Part shown: positions 34,718 through 44,480 of the stretch, one piece after another | Layout: each line of letters starts with the position of its first letter | Position numbering within the stretch: the first letter of the stretch is position 1 | Assembly (NCBI GenBank): GCA_021732085.1 | Contig: JAKFVQ010000021.1 | Coordinates: 1-64,000 of the forward strand | Reading direction: 5' to 3' | DNA length: 64,000 nt | Source: Candidatus Obscuribacterales bacterium | Lineage (GTDB): Bacteria; Cyanobacteriota; Vampirovibrionia; Obscuribacterales; Obscuribacteraceae | Position numbers and translations under genes: made by a program | The notes under the pieces: model-generated | What the model saw: only the letters and a program-made list of their open reading frames with translations | Database searches by the model: none | What the model was told of the DNA's origin: nothing

Positions 34718-36202
34718 TTGTCAAGAACTGCAAAACCACGCAGGACCATCATTCGCTGCTGCGCTCTCGCGGCATCTTGCATGATAGGTTTACAAGGAGT
34801 ACCTTTCACGAACAGCTTGCCAAGTGCGAATGCTTTTCCTGGCAGCAAAAAAGTTGATGATGGCTGGGTAAAAGATTTTGACGTTCCTCGCCCCGAGCAA
34901 CCGGTGCCTGAAATCACCGAGGGAGTCGAGAGCACGGAAGAGACAAAGCCCCGCAAGCAATCAATTGCACAAAAGTTACCCATGGGATTGAAGGCCACTC
35001 CAGCTCCGCCATTGGTACCAGCAGGTTCTAATCCAGCGCAGTGGGCGACAAGTCCCGGAACAGTTACACCGAGCGCACCAACACCCGGTGCCACGACAAC
35101 CCCGAAATCAGCCGGACTCACAGTTTCTACAGGTGATGACGGAGCAAGCGGCAGCAGCGAATCAACGACATCCTCACCTGGCGCAGCCATCGTGGCAACA
35201 CCTACAACAGCATCCGGGCAACCGACCCCGCTCTTGAAGGGACAAGTTACTTATTGTGTTCCAAGCGGCACGCCGATCAAATTGAAATTAGCCACCATCC
35301 CCATGCCACAAATGAAGATGGACATGCGCGATGAGGAAGGCAATTTGCGCCCGGCTCAGCTAGGCGAAATTATCACAGCGAAAACAACCGAAGACATTTA
35401 CGTTGACGACAATAAAGTAATCCCCGAAGGCACTGTATTCCACGGTAAGGTTGCGAAGATTTCGGCGCCAAGACACGTTGGCCGCCCTGGCCACTTGGAA
35501 CTTTCCTTTGATAGATTCACAACGCCAGATGGCAAAACATTTGCATTCAAGGCGCAAGCAAACAACTTCAGAGAGTCGACGAATAAATCGAAGCTGAAAG
35601 GCGCTGGACGAATTGCCGCGCACGCAGCCGGCGGTGCAGCACTCGGAGCACTGGTCGCATACAAGTTGTTTGGACCGGAACAAACCGTGGCGATGCATGG
35701 CTATAATATCGCCGGTGGTGCCGCTATTGGTGCCGTAGGTGGTATCGCCTGGGCATTATGGAAACGCGGTCCGCAAGCCGTTCTCGAACCAGGCGACGAA
35801 TTTGCTATGTCCATCGACATGGATATGCTCATCCCGGCAGCAACGGCGCCGACAGTGAAAGCGCCGCCGCCTACGATAAAAGGCTTCGAAATGGAAGTCC
35901 TGAGTAAGAAGGTAGTAAAAGATGGATTCGGCGGCCACATGATGCGCGTCGAAACGTGGATAACGAACCGCTCGAAAAAGAAACTGACTTCAATCGACTT
36001 CTTCGTTCAAGACGATCTCGGCAATCGGTATCCGATTACACCTGACGTTGAAGATGACGAGCTCCAAGATATCTTCCACATCAATCCGATGACTGTGCAA
36101 AAGATCAAGTGCAGTTTCCAAATCGAATATCCAAAGCTCAAACACAAACTCATTTGGCTGGATCACTACACTCACCGTGTGATCATGGAGCAAAAGCTCT
36201 AG
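34718..36202 (+). CDS. exported envelope protein with glycine-zipper and TrbI-like region
   Basis: 494 residues from TTG 34718 (GAGG six bases upstream), which places a signal peptide at the N-terminus (KPRRTIIRCCALAASCMIGL, ending near ANA). Then a Pro/Thr/Ala-rich linker (~60-170), a beta domain (~185-300; VPSGTPIKLKLATIPMP, GEIITAKTTEDIYVDD, VIPEGTVFHGKVAKI), a glycine zipper (~310-355; AAHAAGGAALGALVAY, IAGGAAIGAVGGIAWAL) and a C-terminal FxLYD/DUF4352-like domain (~390-494; VETWITNRSKKKLTSIDFFVQDDLGNRYP). The zipper suggests membrane insertion or oligomerisation. A terminator follows at 36228. Confidence 0.75.
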   Translation: MSRTAKPRRTIIRCCALAASCMIGLQGVPFTNSLPSANAFPGSKKVDDGWVKDFDVPRPEQPVPEITEGVESTEETKPRKQSIAQKLPMGLKATPAPPLVPAGSNPAQWATSPGTVTPSAPTPGATTTPKSAGLTVSTGDDGASGSSESTTSSPGAAIVATPTTASGQPTPLLKGQVTYCVPSGTPIKLKLATIPMPQMKMDMRDEEGNLRPAQLGEIITAKTTEDIYVDDNKVIPEGTVFHGKVAKISAPRHVGRPGHLELSFDRFTTPDGKTFAFKAQANNFRESTNKSKLKGAGRIAAHAAGGAALGALVAYKLFGPEQTVAMHGYNIAGGAAIGAVGGIAWALWKRGPQAVLEPGDEFAMSIDMDMLIPAATAPTVKAPPPTIKGFEMEVLSKKVVKDGFGGHMMRVETWITNRSKKKLTSIDFFVQDDLGNRYPITPDVEDDELQDIFHINPMTVQKIKCSFQIEYPKLKHKLIWLDHYTHRVIMEQKL

Positions 36203-36227
36203 AACCACAACCTTTAAAGTCAGAAAA

Positions 36228-36251
36228 CCTCCCTTTTATAGGAGGCTTTCT
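36228..36251 (+). terminator. Rho-independent terminator after the envelope protein gene
   Basis: Stem CCTCC (36228-36232) with GGAGG (36241-36245), 8-nt loop, followed by CTTTCT and preceded by an A-run, so it could work in both directions. Confidence 0.6.
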
Positions 36252-36280
36252 AACAGGAGGAAGGCGCAAGTAAACTTGTG

Positions 36281-36517
36281 CTACACAGTCTGTAGCTGGA
36301 CGTCATAGTTGATGCGAACTGACTCGTATTCAACTTTTATGGAAACAGTGTTACCGGTAGAGAATTCCAGCCGTACGCGGCCGAGGCTGCTTCCACCATA
36401 TTCTTTCCAATGGCGGGGGACAGAGACGATTACCGCTTCGGGACCCCATTCCTCAACATATGCCTTGAGGACTTGGCAGAGTTTTTCTTCATCGTTCGGA
36501 TCTTGAAACATGCTCAT
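36281..36517 (-). CDS. small hypothetical protein
   Basis: 78 residues, acidic, one compact alpha/beta unit: helix DEEKLCQVLKAYVEEWG, then strands AVIVSVPRHWKEYG, VRLEFSTGNTVSIKVEYESVRINYDV. Starts ATGAGCATG, so two starts 6 bases apart are possible; AAAGG lies about 12 nt upstream. No family recognised. Convergent with the envelope protein gene across the terminator. Confidence 0.6.
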   Translation of the reverse strand: MSMFQDPNDEEKLCQVLKAYVEEWGPEAVIVSVPRHWKEYGGSSLGRVRLEFSTGNTVSIKVEYESVRINYDVQLQTV

Positions 36518-36829
36518 TGTTGTTAATTGCCTTTTGTGGGGAAGTCCGTTCCTTACCTTGTGAACACAGTTTAAGAAATTAAGCGGATGTCAACAATTGG
36601 GGGTTTTCCCACTGCATTCGTAGATTTCCCATGAGGGGCTGTCCAAAAACCGGAAACGCTCACCAGCGCTGGCAATTTCTTTTGGCGCCCGGAAAAATAT
36701 TCTTTGCTTGGCGGATTTGCATTGGAACTGCAGGCAAAAGCAGGCCAAAAATAGCTAGACGGTCAGGCGGATTGATTTCTTCGGTCAGTGAACGACTACA
36801 TTGCCTCTATAAAAGGAATACTGATCCTT

Positions 36830-37405
36830 ATGAAGAGTTCGATCAATGATGTTGGCACAAAAATTCTAGTTGTCGGCGTCTCCGGTTCTGGCAAGACAAC
36901 GCTAGCAAAGCAGGTCGCCCAATTACTTGGGTGCAAGACCATTGAACTGGACCAGATCCATTGGGGGCCGAATTGGACAAGTCTCGAGAATGATGCGTTC
37001 CGCGAGAAAGTCGAAACTACCCTCTCAAGGAACCACAGCTGGACGTGCGATGGAAATTACAACGCCGTTCGCGACATAACTTGGTCTCATGCCGATACCA
37101 TTGTCTGGCTAGACTACTCGCTCTCATTGGTATTCTGGCGGCTCTTTTGTCGCACCATGCGCCGCATCATCACACGCGAAACTCTCTGGGGTGGCAACAA
37201 AGAATCGTTCATGGCGCAATTCTTCAGCAAAGACTCGTTGTTTCTCTGGGCATTCAAATGCTTCTTCCGGTACAAGCGGGAGTATGCCGAGTTGCTGACG
37301 CAACCGCAAACAAAAACGAAAGCAGTTTTTCGATTTACAAATCCTGCTCAAACGGACGAGTGGCTTACACAGCTAGAGCAGCGCAATGCCACTAGCCAGA
37401 AATAA
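36830..37405 (+). CDS. P-loop nucleotide kinase-like (adenylate kinase/FlaR type)
   Basis: 191 residues from ATG 36830 (a GTG at 36788 gives 14 more). Walker A is VVGVSGSGKTTLAKQ, followed by the substrate lid region typical of 'topology modulation/adenylate kinase-related' proteins: IELDQIHWGPNW, CDGNY at the Walker B-equivalent, DTIVWLDYSLSLVFWRLFCRTMRR. The substrate of this family is not established; phosphorylation of a small molecule is likely. AAAGGA lies about 12 nt before the ATG. No functional link to neighbours visible. Confidence 0.85.
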   Translation: MKSSINDVGTKILVVGVSGSGKTTLAKQVAQLLGCKTIELDQIHWGPNWTSLENDAFREKVETTLSRNHSWTCDGNYNAVRDITWSHADTIVWLDYSLSLVFWRLFCRTMRRIITRETLWGGNKESFMAQFFSKDSLFLWAFKCFFRYKREYAELLTQPQTKTKAVFRFTNPAQTDEWLTQLEQRNATSQK

Positions 37406-37521
37406 GCGTCCATTCGCGATCCAGCTCCTTTCCGTTCTCACGAAGATAGCTCTGATTCTGCTACAAACTGGCGGAACCTGATAAGTTTCAGATCGACTGA
37501 TCAACTCACGGCAACTTGCGC

Positions 37522-39339
37522 TTAGATATCGTTCTGATACAAGCGCGTGATCGAGCGGGAATCCCGTCCGGACAGGTCACGCCATGCATCCTTAAACGTC
37601 GCAGAATAAAACATGATGTCGTCCGGATTGGTCGTGTGCCCCGATAATCCCAACGAATGCCCTATCTCGTGCAGGGAAATCAATCGAAAGTAGTTGTCCG
37701 TAAGCGGCATCGCCACGGGCTTGGTTAAAAGCCATACCTCAGCTCGGCTGATATAATTTTGATCCATGAACAAACGAGCGTCACCTGCCTCCGCGGGATT
37801 TTTCAGATCCGCAATTTTGTCGGTCCAAAACACCTGCAACAAGGCCGCCCTGGGGCTTTCGACGAACTGAAATGTGACATTGCCATTGGAAGCCTTAGCC
37901 CAGTCCTCAAAAGATTGCTTTAAAATTGTTCTGAAGCTGTCTCGATATCCCGGTACCTTGGCGCCTTCATGAACGAAAACAGTAATAGGAATTCTCGTCG
38001 TCGGCCAGCGCTTAAGTCCATATTCGTTCTGCACCATAAACGAGAGATAGTCATCGCGCCCCTCTGGTTTTCGCGCGGTCGCAGCCTCCCCGGGCGTTGC
38101 TGGATCAGAAGGCGTCTCGCCAGAACCAGTGCTGCTTCCATCCGCTGCGCCATTCTCATTAGCGGCACCCTTGGCAGGATTTCCGCCACTGCCAGCGGTG
38201 CCAGTCGCCGAGTTCGAATTAGGACCAGATACAGCTAGCTCATTTTGCGCATTGCGCCGCAATCGCCCCTTCTCCTTCTTCAAAGCGTCAAGCAAGCCTT
38301 TGACTTGAGCGCTCATCGAATGCCCCTTAAACTTTGTGCTGAATTCTTCATAAACACCTATGGCATCATCAATCCGCCCATTAGCCTGATAGACACTTGC
38401 AAGCGTAAGCCAAGGACTATCCAAGGTCGGGTTCAGTTTGATTGCATCTTTCAGCTCGCTAATTGCTTCATCGGACTTTCCCTGCCTTGCATACAAAAAG
38501 CCGAGCTGGGCGTATAGAATCGCGAGATTCTGATTGATCTTCGGAGCATTTGCACTCTTAGGAAACTTGAGCAGAAACTGGTTGTAAGTCCTTATCGTTT
38601 GGGGCAAATCATTTGCCGCCTGATACGAACCAGCTAGCATAATCCAAGTATTTTCCGAATCGGGATTGAGCTCTAAAGAACGTTTCAGCGACTTCTGAGC
38701 TTCATCGAATTTCTTCTGTTTCGTATAGACAACGCCGAGGGCGTGGTGCCCTTCGGCCAAACCGTCATACAAGGAAAGAGCCTGCTTCAACTTTTGGAGT
38801 GCTTTTTCGTCTGCGTTGGAGCGCAAAGCCATGATCGCCTCATCCACAAGCATGGCTGCCTGATACTGCTCCTTAGTAGCTGGCTTGCCATGGATTGTGT
38901 AGTCCATTGTCTCAGCCGCAGGGGCAGAGCCACTGGCAGGAGTCGCCGTAGGCGCAGTTGTTGCGGCCGGCTGTGCCGCATTCGTTGCGGTCGACGGTGC
39001 CACATTCGCTCGAGACGGAGCTGCCGTAGAGGAAGGAGACGACGGTGCAGCGGTCGCGGACCCCTGAGCTGAAGGGCTGGCAGCGGTTGCCGCTACAGAC
39101 ATCCTCTTAAGATCGGCGCTGCCTGGCGCGAGCGGAAGACTTTTGTTGACAGAAATAGCTGGAATGCTCAGCTGCTCTTTTTGCTCCTCCGGTCCGGCAT
39201 GCACAGATGGCATGATTGCAACGCAAAGAAAAATGCAAAAGACGCCGACAGCTGCTACCAAAGAGATGAAATCTTCACGAAACATAGCAATGCCAATCAC
39301 GGTGTGGGCTGACAAATCCTTTATACCAAAATTGCCCAA
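37522..39339 (-). CDS. exported TPR-matrixin-type zinc metalloprotease
   Basis: 605 residues. The N-terminal segment ISLVAAVGVFCIFLCVAIM is a signal peptide or anchor. Then a Pro/Ala/Thr-rich linker (~60-145), five or so TPRs (~150-350), a Gly/Asn-rich linker, and a metzincin domain (~425-600). The zinc site HEIGHSLGLSGH has ligands His557, His561, His567 and catalytic Glu558, with a Met-turn candidate DIMFYS, which is the matrixin (M10) pattern. Start TTG 39339 has GAGG upstream; ATG 39285 would also keep the signal. Only 15 bp separate it from the divergent kinase, so promoters must overlap the coding starts. Likely acts outside the inner membrane. Confidence 0.88.
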   Translation of the reverse strand: MGNFGIKDLSAHTVIGIAMFREDFISLVAAVGVFCIFLCVAIMPSVHAGPEEQKEQLSIPAISVNKSLPLAPGSADLKRMSVAATAASPSAQGSATAAPSSPSSTAAPSRANVAPSTATNAAQPAATTAPTATPASGSAPAAETMDYTIHGKPATKEQYQAAMLVDEAIMALRSNADEKALQKLKQALSLYDGLAEGHHALGVVYTKQKKFDEAQKSLKRSLELNPDSENTWIMLAGSYQAANDLPQTIRTYNQFLLKFPKSANAPKINQNLAILYAQLGFLYARQGKSDEAISELKDAIKLNPTLDSPWLTLASVYQANGRIDDAIGVYEEFSTKFKGHSMSAQVKGLLDALKKEKGRLRRNAQNELAVSGPNSNSATGTAGSGGNPAKGAANENGAADGSSTGSGETPSDPATPGEAATARKPEGRDDYLSFMVQNEYGLKRWPTTRIPITVFVHEGAKVPGYRDSFRTILKQSFEDWAKASNGNVTFQFVESPRAALLQVFWTDKIADLKNPAEAGDARLFMDQNYISRAEVWLLTKPVAMPLTDNYFRLISLHEIGHSLGLSGHTTNPDDIMFYSATFKDAWRDLSGRDSRSITRLYQNDI

Positions 39340-39354
39340 TCAAAACCTCAAAGC

Positions 39355-42111
39355 ATGAGCATGATAAAAGGGTACAAGTTAGCTAAAGACCAGGAGAATT
39401 GCTTGGAGCACACTCTTTCAGCCGGCACAATTATAGATGGTCGCTACGAAATCTTATCAGTAGCGGGCTCCGGCGGCATGAGCACAGTTTTCCGCGCCAA
39501 GCACCTTGATCTTGAGCGGCTAGTCGCAATCAAAACACTTGATCCTCTTCTGGTTTCAGACCCCGAGCTGTTCGAACGCTTCAAACGAGAGGCTCGTGTT
39601 TTGTCGGAGTTGAAACATCCGCATATTTGCATGTTTTATAGTTACGGCGTTTTGCCCAGCAAACTACCCTACATCGCAATGGAGTATTTAGAAGGACAAA
39701 CGCTGGCTTCTCTTCTCAACGACGGCGCCATACCTGCCAAACGCGCGATTCAATTGTGCCTACAAATCTGCTCTGCAATGGAATGCGCGCATAAAGCGGG
39801 AATTATTCATCGCGACTTGAAACCGCAAAACATCTTCCTGCTGAACGATCCAGAACCTGATTTTGTCAAACTGCTAGATTTTGGCTTAGCAAGGTATGAG
39901 ACAAAGGCGGATCAAGTCCTAACAAAAACTGGCGAGCTTATTGGCACTCCAGAATATTTAAGTCCTGAGCAGTGCCTTGGACGTAGAGCTGACGAGCGCT
40001 CCGATATTTATGCACTTTGCTGCGTGCTGTACAAAATGCTGACCGGTCGCTCTCCATTCGAGTCAGATTCGCCAGTCGGATTTTTGACAAAACATTTGCA
40101 GGAAAGTCCTGTCAATCCAAGAGAGATTTCCCAGAATCTTCCCGTCGGACTGGAGCTCATAGTGCTAAAGGGCATGGAAAAGGATGCTAACGAAAGACAG
40201 CAAAGCATGCCGATACTTGCCGAACAGTTGAACTCAATACTGCTCAACAAGGGCGCCAGTCTCAACATCAACATAAGTAAGGCAATGCAAGGGACGAAAA
40301 GCTCTGCCTCCAAGCTCTTGCTTGCGGCTTTACTAATCGGCTTTACGTTAACTGCCATTGCCGTTTTGATTCTTGCAAACAACTTTTCGATCAAATCAAG
40401 ACAAAGCGAATCCCTAACAGTAGCTCAACTAATCAAAGAAGTTCAGCAAGCGAATCAATCGCACAACAAAGCAGCATCTGAACAATTGATGAGAAAGTTG
40501 GAAAATACGGCAAGACTTCAAGGCAACAATCCACTAAGCAAGGCTTCCGCCTGCTGCGACGTTGCAGAGCAGTTGCTGAAATACAACCTGAAAGAAGAAG
40601 CTACTCAAATGGCAAGACTAGCTTTAGCCGATGTGAATGCTGTTAGCGCAAACTTTTCCAGAGGCAATTACTCGGCGCTGGGCCCAGTCATGCCTCTTGT
40701 AGATAAATTCATGGACAGTAAGGTTTCCATGAAAAATATAGATGACAAAGAAGCTGTAGCAGCAAGAAGAGAAGAATGGATTTCCGGGCTTCAAAAGATC
40801 TCAGAGAGGTCTGCTGAAGTTTTGGTAAAGACCTCATACCTGCCAAGCAAAAAGGTCATACATCAATGCTGCCACCAAATCGAACATATGCGCTCAAGTG
40901 GATTTATTTTTGGCAACACAGCAAACCTTATTATCCGAGCCTATAAGCAGGGACAAGCACCACTTAATGAGTGTTTGATAATGGCTTACCAAGACATAAA
41001 CCTTGAGAATCTGAGAAAGAACGATACAGACGCGCTTTTGAAATCTTCAAAGGAAGCTGAAGAGGCAATGCAAAAGTTATATGGGAAGAAGTCACCAAAA
41101 ATACCCACCAATCACTTCAACATTACAACAGATTGGGTCGCGAGCTCAGCCCAAGCAGCCAAGCAGCAGGCCTATGCCAGGGGCTGCTGGTTGATAAATC
41201 ACGTTGGCTACGACAAGAGCGATATCGGAACCGCAAAGCTCTATCTGGCAGCAGGAAATGCAGCCGACCGGCTCGGCAAATCAGATGACCGCGCTCGCTT
41301 CTACAAGCTAGCTTATGAAAGTCTGAATGATGAGCATAATGTCTTGGACAAAACCCGCGTGATAATGCAACTGGCCCTTGATCGGTATCATGCAGGCGAC
41401 TTCTCGCTAACAATGAAGCTTCTGAAAGAAGGTCATGATCAATTAGCCAACTACCCTGATGAAGACTTTCAGCGAGCAGAGTACGCTCTGCTGAAAGCCC
41501 GATGCTTAATTCAACTCAAGAAGGTAAACGAAGCGCAAGCAGAAACGGAGCGAGAACGCCAGTATTTGAAACAGCAAATGCCCGGCAGCGGATCAAGCCT
41601 TGCTGTGCTCCTGGGTACAATTGCCGGCGAGCTATTAAGCGACAAACACTGTTTCGGAAAAAAGGAAATCGCTCATCTTTACCTGCATGAATCAATAACC
41701 CTAGAGAAGTACCTTCCCGAGAACGACCGCAGGCCTCTCATTGCGAGCAACATCGCTAACATACTGAAATGGGACCTCCTCTTTGGTACAAAAGAAAACA
41801 TCGAAAACGATTGGTCCCTGATTTCTGGTGAACCTGAGGCAGACTGGAAAATCTTTTTGAAAGAACCAGCATTAGCCGCCAACTATGCAAGCCTTGTTCG
41901 AACAAAAAATCTGCCCGAGATCAGTGCTGAGTTTGCACAGAAATCCGAAGGCTTGGCAAAAACTGAATTGCTATCTGTCAATCCGGACATCGAGCTAGTG
42001 GCGACAGCGCTGAAGATTCTGCAAGCATTGAAAGAGGATAGGCGAGCTGCTGAGCTCAACGCACTTGCGCTCAAGAGCATTCCAAAGGAAGAGCTGCAGC
42101 GACTCAAATAG
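39355..42111 (+). CDS. membrane Ser/Thr kinase with C-terminal TPR-like sensor
   Basis: 918 residues. Kinase domain ~25-300 with a complete motif set: GSGGMSTVFRAKH, LVAIKTLDP, HRDLKPQN, DFGLAR, TPEYLSPEQC. One membrane span ~318-342 (LLLAALLIGFTLTAIAVLIL). The remainder (~355-918) is helical with TPR-like units (LAAGNAADRLGKSDDRARFYKLAY, ALLKARCLIQLKKVNEA). Architecture is that of the PknB-like cyanobacterial kinases with an outer TPR domain. Two starts (MSM) are 6 bases apart; no strong ribosome site. Ends 5 bp from the convergent pgk. Confidence 0.93.
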   Translation: MSMIKGYKLAKDQENCLEHTLSAGTIIDGRYEILSVAGSGGMSTVFRAKHLDLERLVAIKTLDPLLVSDPELFERFKREARVLSELKHPHICMFYSYGVLPSKLPYIAMEYLEGQTLASLLNDGAIPAKRAIQLCLQICSAMECAHKAGIIHRDLKPQNIFLLNDPEPDFVKLLDFGLARYETKADQVLTKTGELIGTPEYLSPEQCLGRRADERSDIYALCCVLYKMLTGRSPFESDSPVGFLTKHLQESPVNPREISQNLPVGLELIVLKGMEKDANERQQSMPILAEQLNSILLNKGASLNINISKAMQGTKSSASKLLLAALLIGFTLTAIAVLILANNFSIKSRQSESLTVAQLIKEVQQANQSHNKAASEQLMRKLENTARLQGNNPLSKASACCDVAEQLLKYNLKEEATQMARLALADVNAVSANFSRGNYSALGPVMPLVDKFMDSKVSMKNIDDKEAVAARREEWISGLQKISERSAEVLVKTSYLPSKKVIHQCCHQIEHMRSSGFIFGNTANLIIRAYKQGQAPLNECLIMAYQDINLENLRKNDTDALLKSSKEAEEAMQKLYGKKSPKIPTNHFNITTDWVASSAQAAKQQAYARGCWLINHVGYDKSDIGTAKLYLAAGNAADRLGKSDDRARFYKLAYESLNDEHNVLDKTRVIMQLALDRYHAGDFSLTMKLLKEGHDQLANYPDEDFQRAEYALLKARCLIQLKKVNEAQAETERERQYLKQQMPGSGSSLAVLLGTIAGELLSDKHCFGKKEIAHLYLHESITLEKYLPENDRRPLIASNIANILKWDLLFGTKENIENDWSLISGEPEADWKIFLKEPALAANYASLVRTKNLPEISAEFAQKSEGLAKTELLSVNPDIELVATALKILQALKEDRRAAELNALALKSIPKEELQRLK

Positions 42112-42116
42112 AGCGC

Positions 42117-43340
42117 CTAAACAGCAGACTTCTCCAGCGGATCGAGGCAAGCAACGCCAGGCAATTCCAATCCTTCGATGAATTCGAGCGACGCACCACC
42201 ACCTGTAGAGACGTGCGTAAAGGATTCAGGATTGGCTCCGTGAGCTTCGATGGCAGCGACGGAATCACCACCACCAACAACAGTCTTTGCACCCTTTTTC
42301 GTCAACTCAACGAGCATATCGACAAGCGCGAAAGTTCCTGTTTCGAAATTCTTATATTCGAAAGCACCCAACGGACCATTCCACAAAATCGATTTGCAGT
42401 CCTGCAATTCTTTGTGAATCAATGACATGGTTGCCGGTCCGACATCCAGCCCCATTTTGTCTTCAGGAATGGAGTCTGCTGTAGCCAAACTGGCTTCGGC
42501 GCCAGATTTGAATTCTGCCGCGCAAACTAGATCCAGCGGCAGGATTACTTTGACATTCTTTTTCTTAAAATCAGCAAGCAGTTCTTTGCAAAGATCAACT
42601 TTGTCATCTTCAACCAGTGACTTGCCGACGGTCTTGCCTTGAGCCTTCAGGAAAGTGAATGCCATTGCACCACCAATGATGATCAGATCGCACTTGTCCA
42701 TCAAATTTTTCAGTACGCCGATTTTGGTGGAAACCTTAGCACCACCGATGATGGTGGCAAATGGTCTTTCCGGATTATGCAAGACTTCTGTGAGCGCTTT
42801 GATTTCTTTGTTCAAAAGAAGACCGGAAACATTGATGTTCATGTGCTGGCTGACGCCCATGGTGCTGGAGTGTGCCCGGTGAGCGGTGCCGAAAGCATCG
42901 TTGACGAAAACCTCGCCAAGCTTCGAAAGTTCTTTAGAAAATGAGGGATCATTTTTCTCTTCCTCTGGATGGAAGCGAACGTTTTCCAGAAGAACTACAT
43001 CGCCATCCTTCATCTGATGTACCTTCTCCTCCACTTCCTTGCCAATGCAGGAAGGAAGAAGCGGAACATTCTTGCCTAGCAATTCTGAAAGACGAGCAGC
43101 AACTGGCTTCAAGCTGTACTTGTCGGATGGTCCACCTTTAGGACGGCCCAGATGCGAAACGAGAATTACACGAGCCCCCTCGGCCGATAGATGCTTTATG
43201 GTATCGAGCGCTGCTCGTATGCGTGAATCGTCACTTATGCTCAGATCCTCGTTCTGGGGAACATTGAAGTCGACTCGAACAAGGACGCGCTTGCCACTGA
43301 CCGCTTCTTTGGACAAGTGTTTGATTGTCTTTTTCAACAT
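42117..43340 (-). CDS. pgk: phosphoglycerate kinase
   Basis: Converts 1,3-bisphosphoglycerate and ADP to 3-phosphoglycerate and ATP in glycolysis. Full length at 407 residues. Signatures: KRVLVRVDFNVP, SHLGRPKGGPSDKYSL, GTAHRAHSSTMG, GGAKVSTKIGVL, the nucleotide-binding WNGPLGAFE and the C-terminal GGGDSVAAIEAHG and HVSTGGGASLEFIEG. Follows gap by about 114 bp in the same direction, the usual gap-pgk order. AAGGA lies ten bases before the ATG. Confidence 0.98.
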   Translation of the reverse strand: MLKKTIKHLSKEAVSGKRVLVRVDFNVPQNEDLSISDDSRIRAALDTIKHLSAEGARVILVSHLGRPKGGPSDKYSLKPVAARLSELLGKNVPLLPSCIGKEVEEKVHQMKDGDVVLLENVRFHPEEEKNDPSFSKELSKLGEVFVNDAFGTAHRAHSSTMGVSQHMNINVSGLLLNKEIKALTEVLHNPERPFATIIGGAKVSTKIGVLKNLMDKCDLIIIGGAMAFTFLKAQGKTVGKSLVEDDKVDLCKELLADFKKKNVKVILPLDLVCAAEFKSGAEASLATADSIPEDKMGLDVGPATMSLIHKELQDCKSILWNGPLGAFEYKNFETGTFALVDMLVELTKKGAKTVVGGGDSVAAIEAHGANPESFTHVSTGGGASLEFIEGLELPGVACLDPLEKSAV

Positions 43341-43454
43341 TGCTTTTTCTTCCTTATTAGAGGCGACTTTATTTAGAGAAAAGAGAAGGGTGATTACAGT
43401 ACTCGCGATTATTGGCGCTTTCCGGTAACCACCCTTCCTAATGTTTCTTAGTTC

Positions 43455-44480
43455 TTAGACCTTCGCAAGTGCGAGTTTCGAAGCAACCATTGTGCCCAGT
43501 TCGATCAAGCGGTTGCTGTAGCCCCACTCGTTGTCGTACCAAGCAAGAACCTTCACCATCTTGTCTCCGACAACCATGGTCAGGTCAGCGTCAACTACCG
43601 ATGAGAGCTTGTTGCCGCAGAAGTCGATAGAGACCAGCGGTGTTTCGGTATAACCAAGGATGTTGTTCAACGCGGAACCAGAGGCTTCTTTGAGAGCCTT
43701 GTTGACTGATTCTTTGCTTACTTCTTTCTTTGTGCGAACGACGAGGTCAACAACCGATACGTTCGGAGTTGGAACCCGCATGGCAAAGCCGTTCAGCTTT
43801 CCTTTGAGGTGAGGCATGACCAAGCCGATTGCTTTAGCTGCACCGGTGCTCGATGGGATCATCGACTGAGCTGCTGCGCGAGCGCGACGCAGATCGCTGT
43901 GACCGGTGTCGAGCAGTCTCTGGTCGAGGGTATAGCTGTGGATGGTGGTCATCAAGCCTTCTTCGATTCCGAAGACATCATCGATGACTTTAGCTACTGG
44001 AGCCAAGCAGTTGGTTGTGCAGCTTGCGTTGGAGATGATGTGGTGCTTGTCTGGATCGTAGTTCTTGTCGTTGACACCAAGTACGATTGTGATGTCTTCG
44101 TCTTTAGCTGGTGCAGAGATGAGAACCTTCTTAGCGCCGGCGGTGATGTGGCCTTTAGCTTTAGCAGCTTCGGTGAAAACGCCTGAACACTCGAGAACGA
44201 TGTCGATTCCGAGCTTGCTCCAGGGGCAAGTTGAAGGATCTTTTTCACGAGAGACAACGATTTTCTTGCCATCAACAACGAGGGCATCTTCTGTGTGTGA
44301 AACTTCGAATGGAAGCTCGCCCAGCACCGAGTCATACTTGAGCAGGTGTGCTGATTGCTCGAGACTTTGCAAAGGATCGTTGATTGCTACGATTTCAAAA
44401 TCTTTTGGTTGTGACTTGAGATAAGCTCTGAGGGCGTTACGGCCGATTCTGCCGAAACCATTAATTGCTACTTTTGCCAT
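43455..44480 (-). CDS. gap: glyceraldehyde-3-phosphate dehydrogenase
   Basis: Oxidises glyceraldehyde-3-phosphate with phosphate to 1,3-bisphosphoglycerate. 341 residues. Signatures: MAKVAINGFGRIGRNALRA (Rossmann), VAINDPLQSLEQSAHLLKYDS (Asp after Asn favours NAD+), the active-site NASCTTNCLAP, RRARAAAQSMIPSSTGAAKA and WYDNEWGYSNR. Strong GGAGG ribosome site before the ATG. First gene of the gap-pgk pair. The Asp at the coenzyme site argues for the glycolytic rather than the NADPH-using photosynthetic isoform. Confidence 0.98.
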   Translation of the reverse strand: MAKVAINGFGRIGRNALRAYLKSQPKDFEIVAINDPLQSLEQSAHLLKYDSVLGELPFEVSHTEDALVVDGKKIVVSREKDPSTCPWSKLGIDIVLECSGVFTEAAKAKGHITAGAKKVLISAPAKDEDITIVLGVNDKNYDPDKHHIISNASCTTNCLAPVAKVIDDVFGIEEGLMTTIHSYTLDQRLLDTGHSDLRRARAAAQSMIPSSTGAAKAIGLVMPHLKGKLNGFAMRVPTPNVSVVDLVVRTKKEVSKESVNKALKEASGSALNNILGYTETPLVSIDFCGNKLSSVVDADLTMVVGDKMVKVLAWYDNEWGYSNRLIELGTMVASKLALAKV

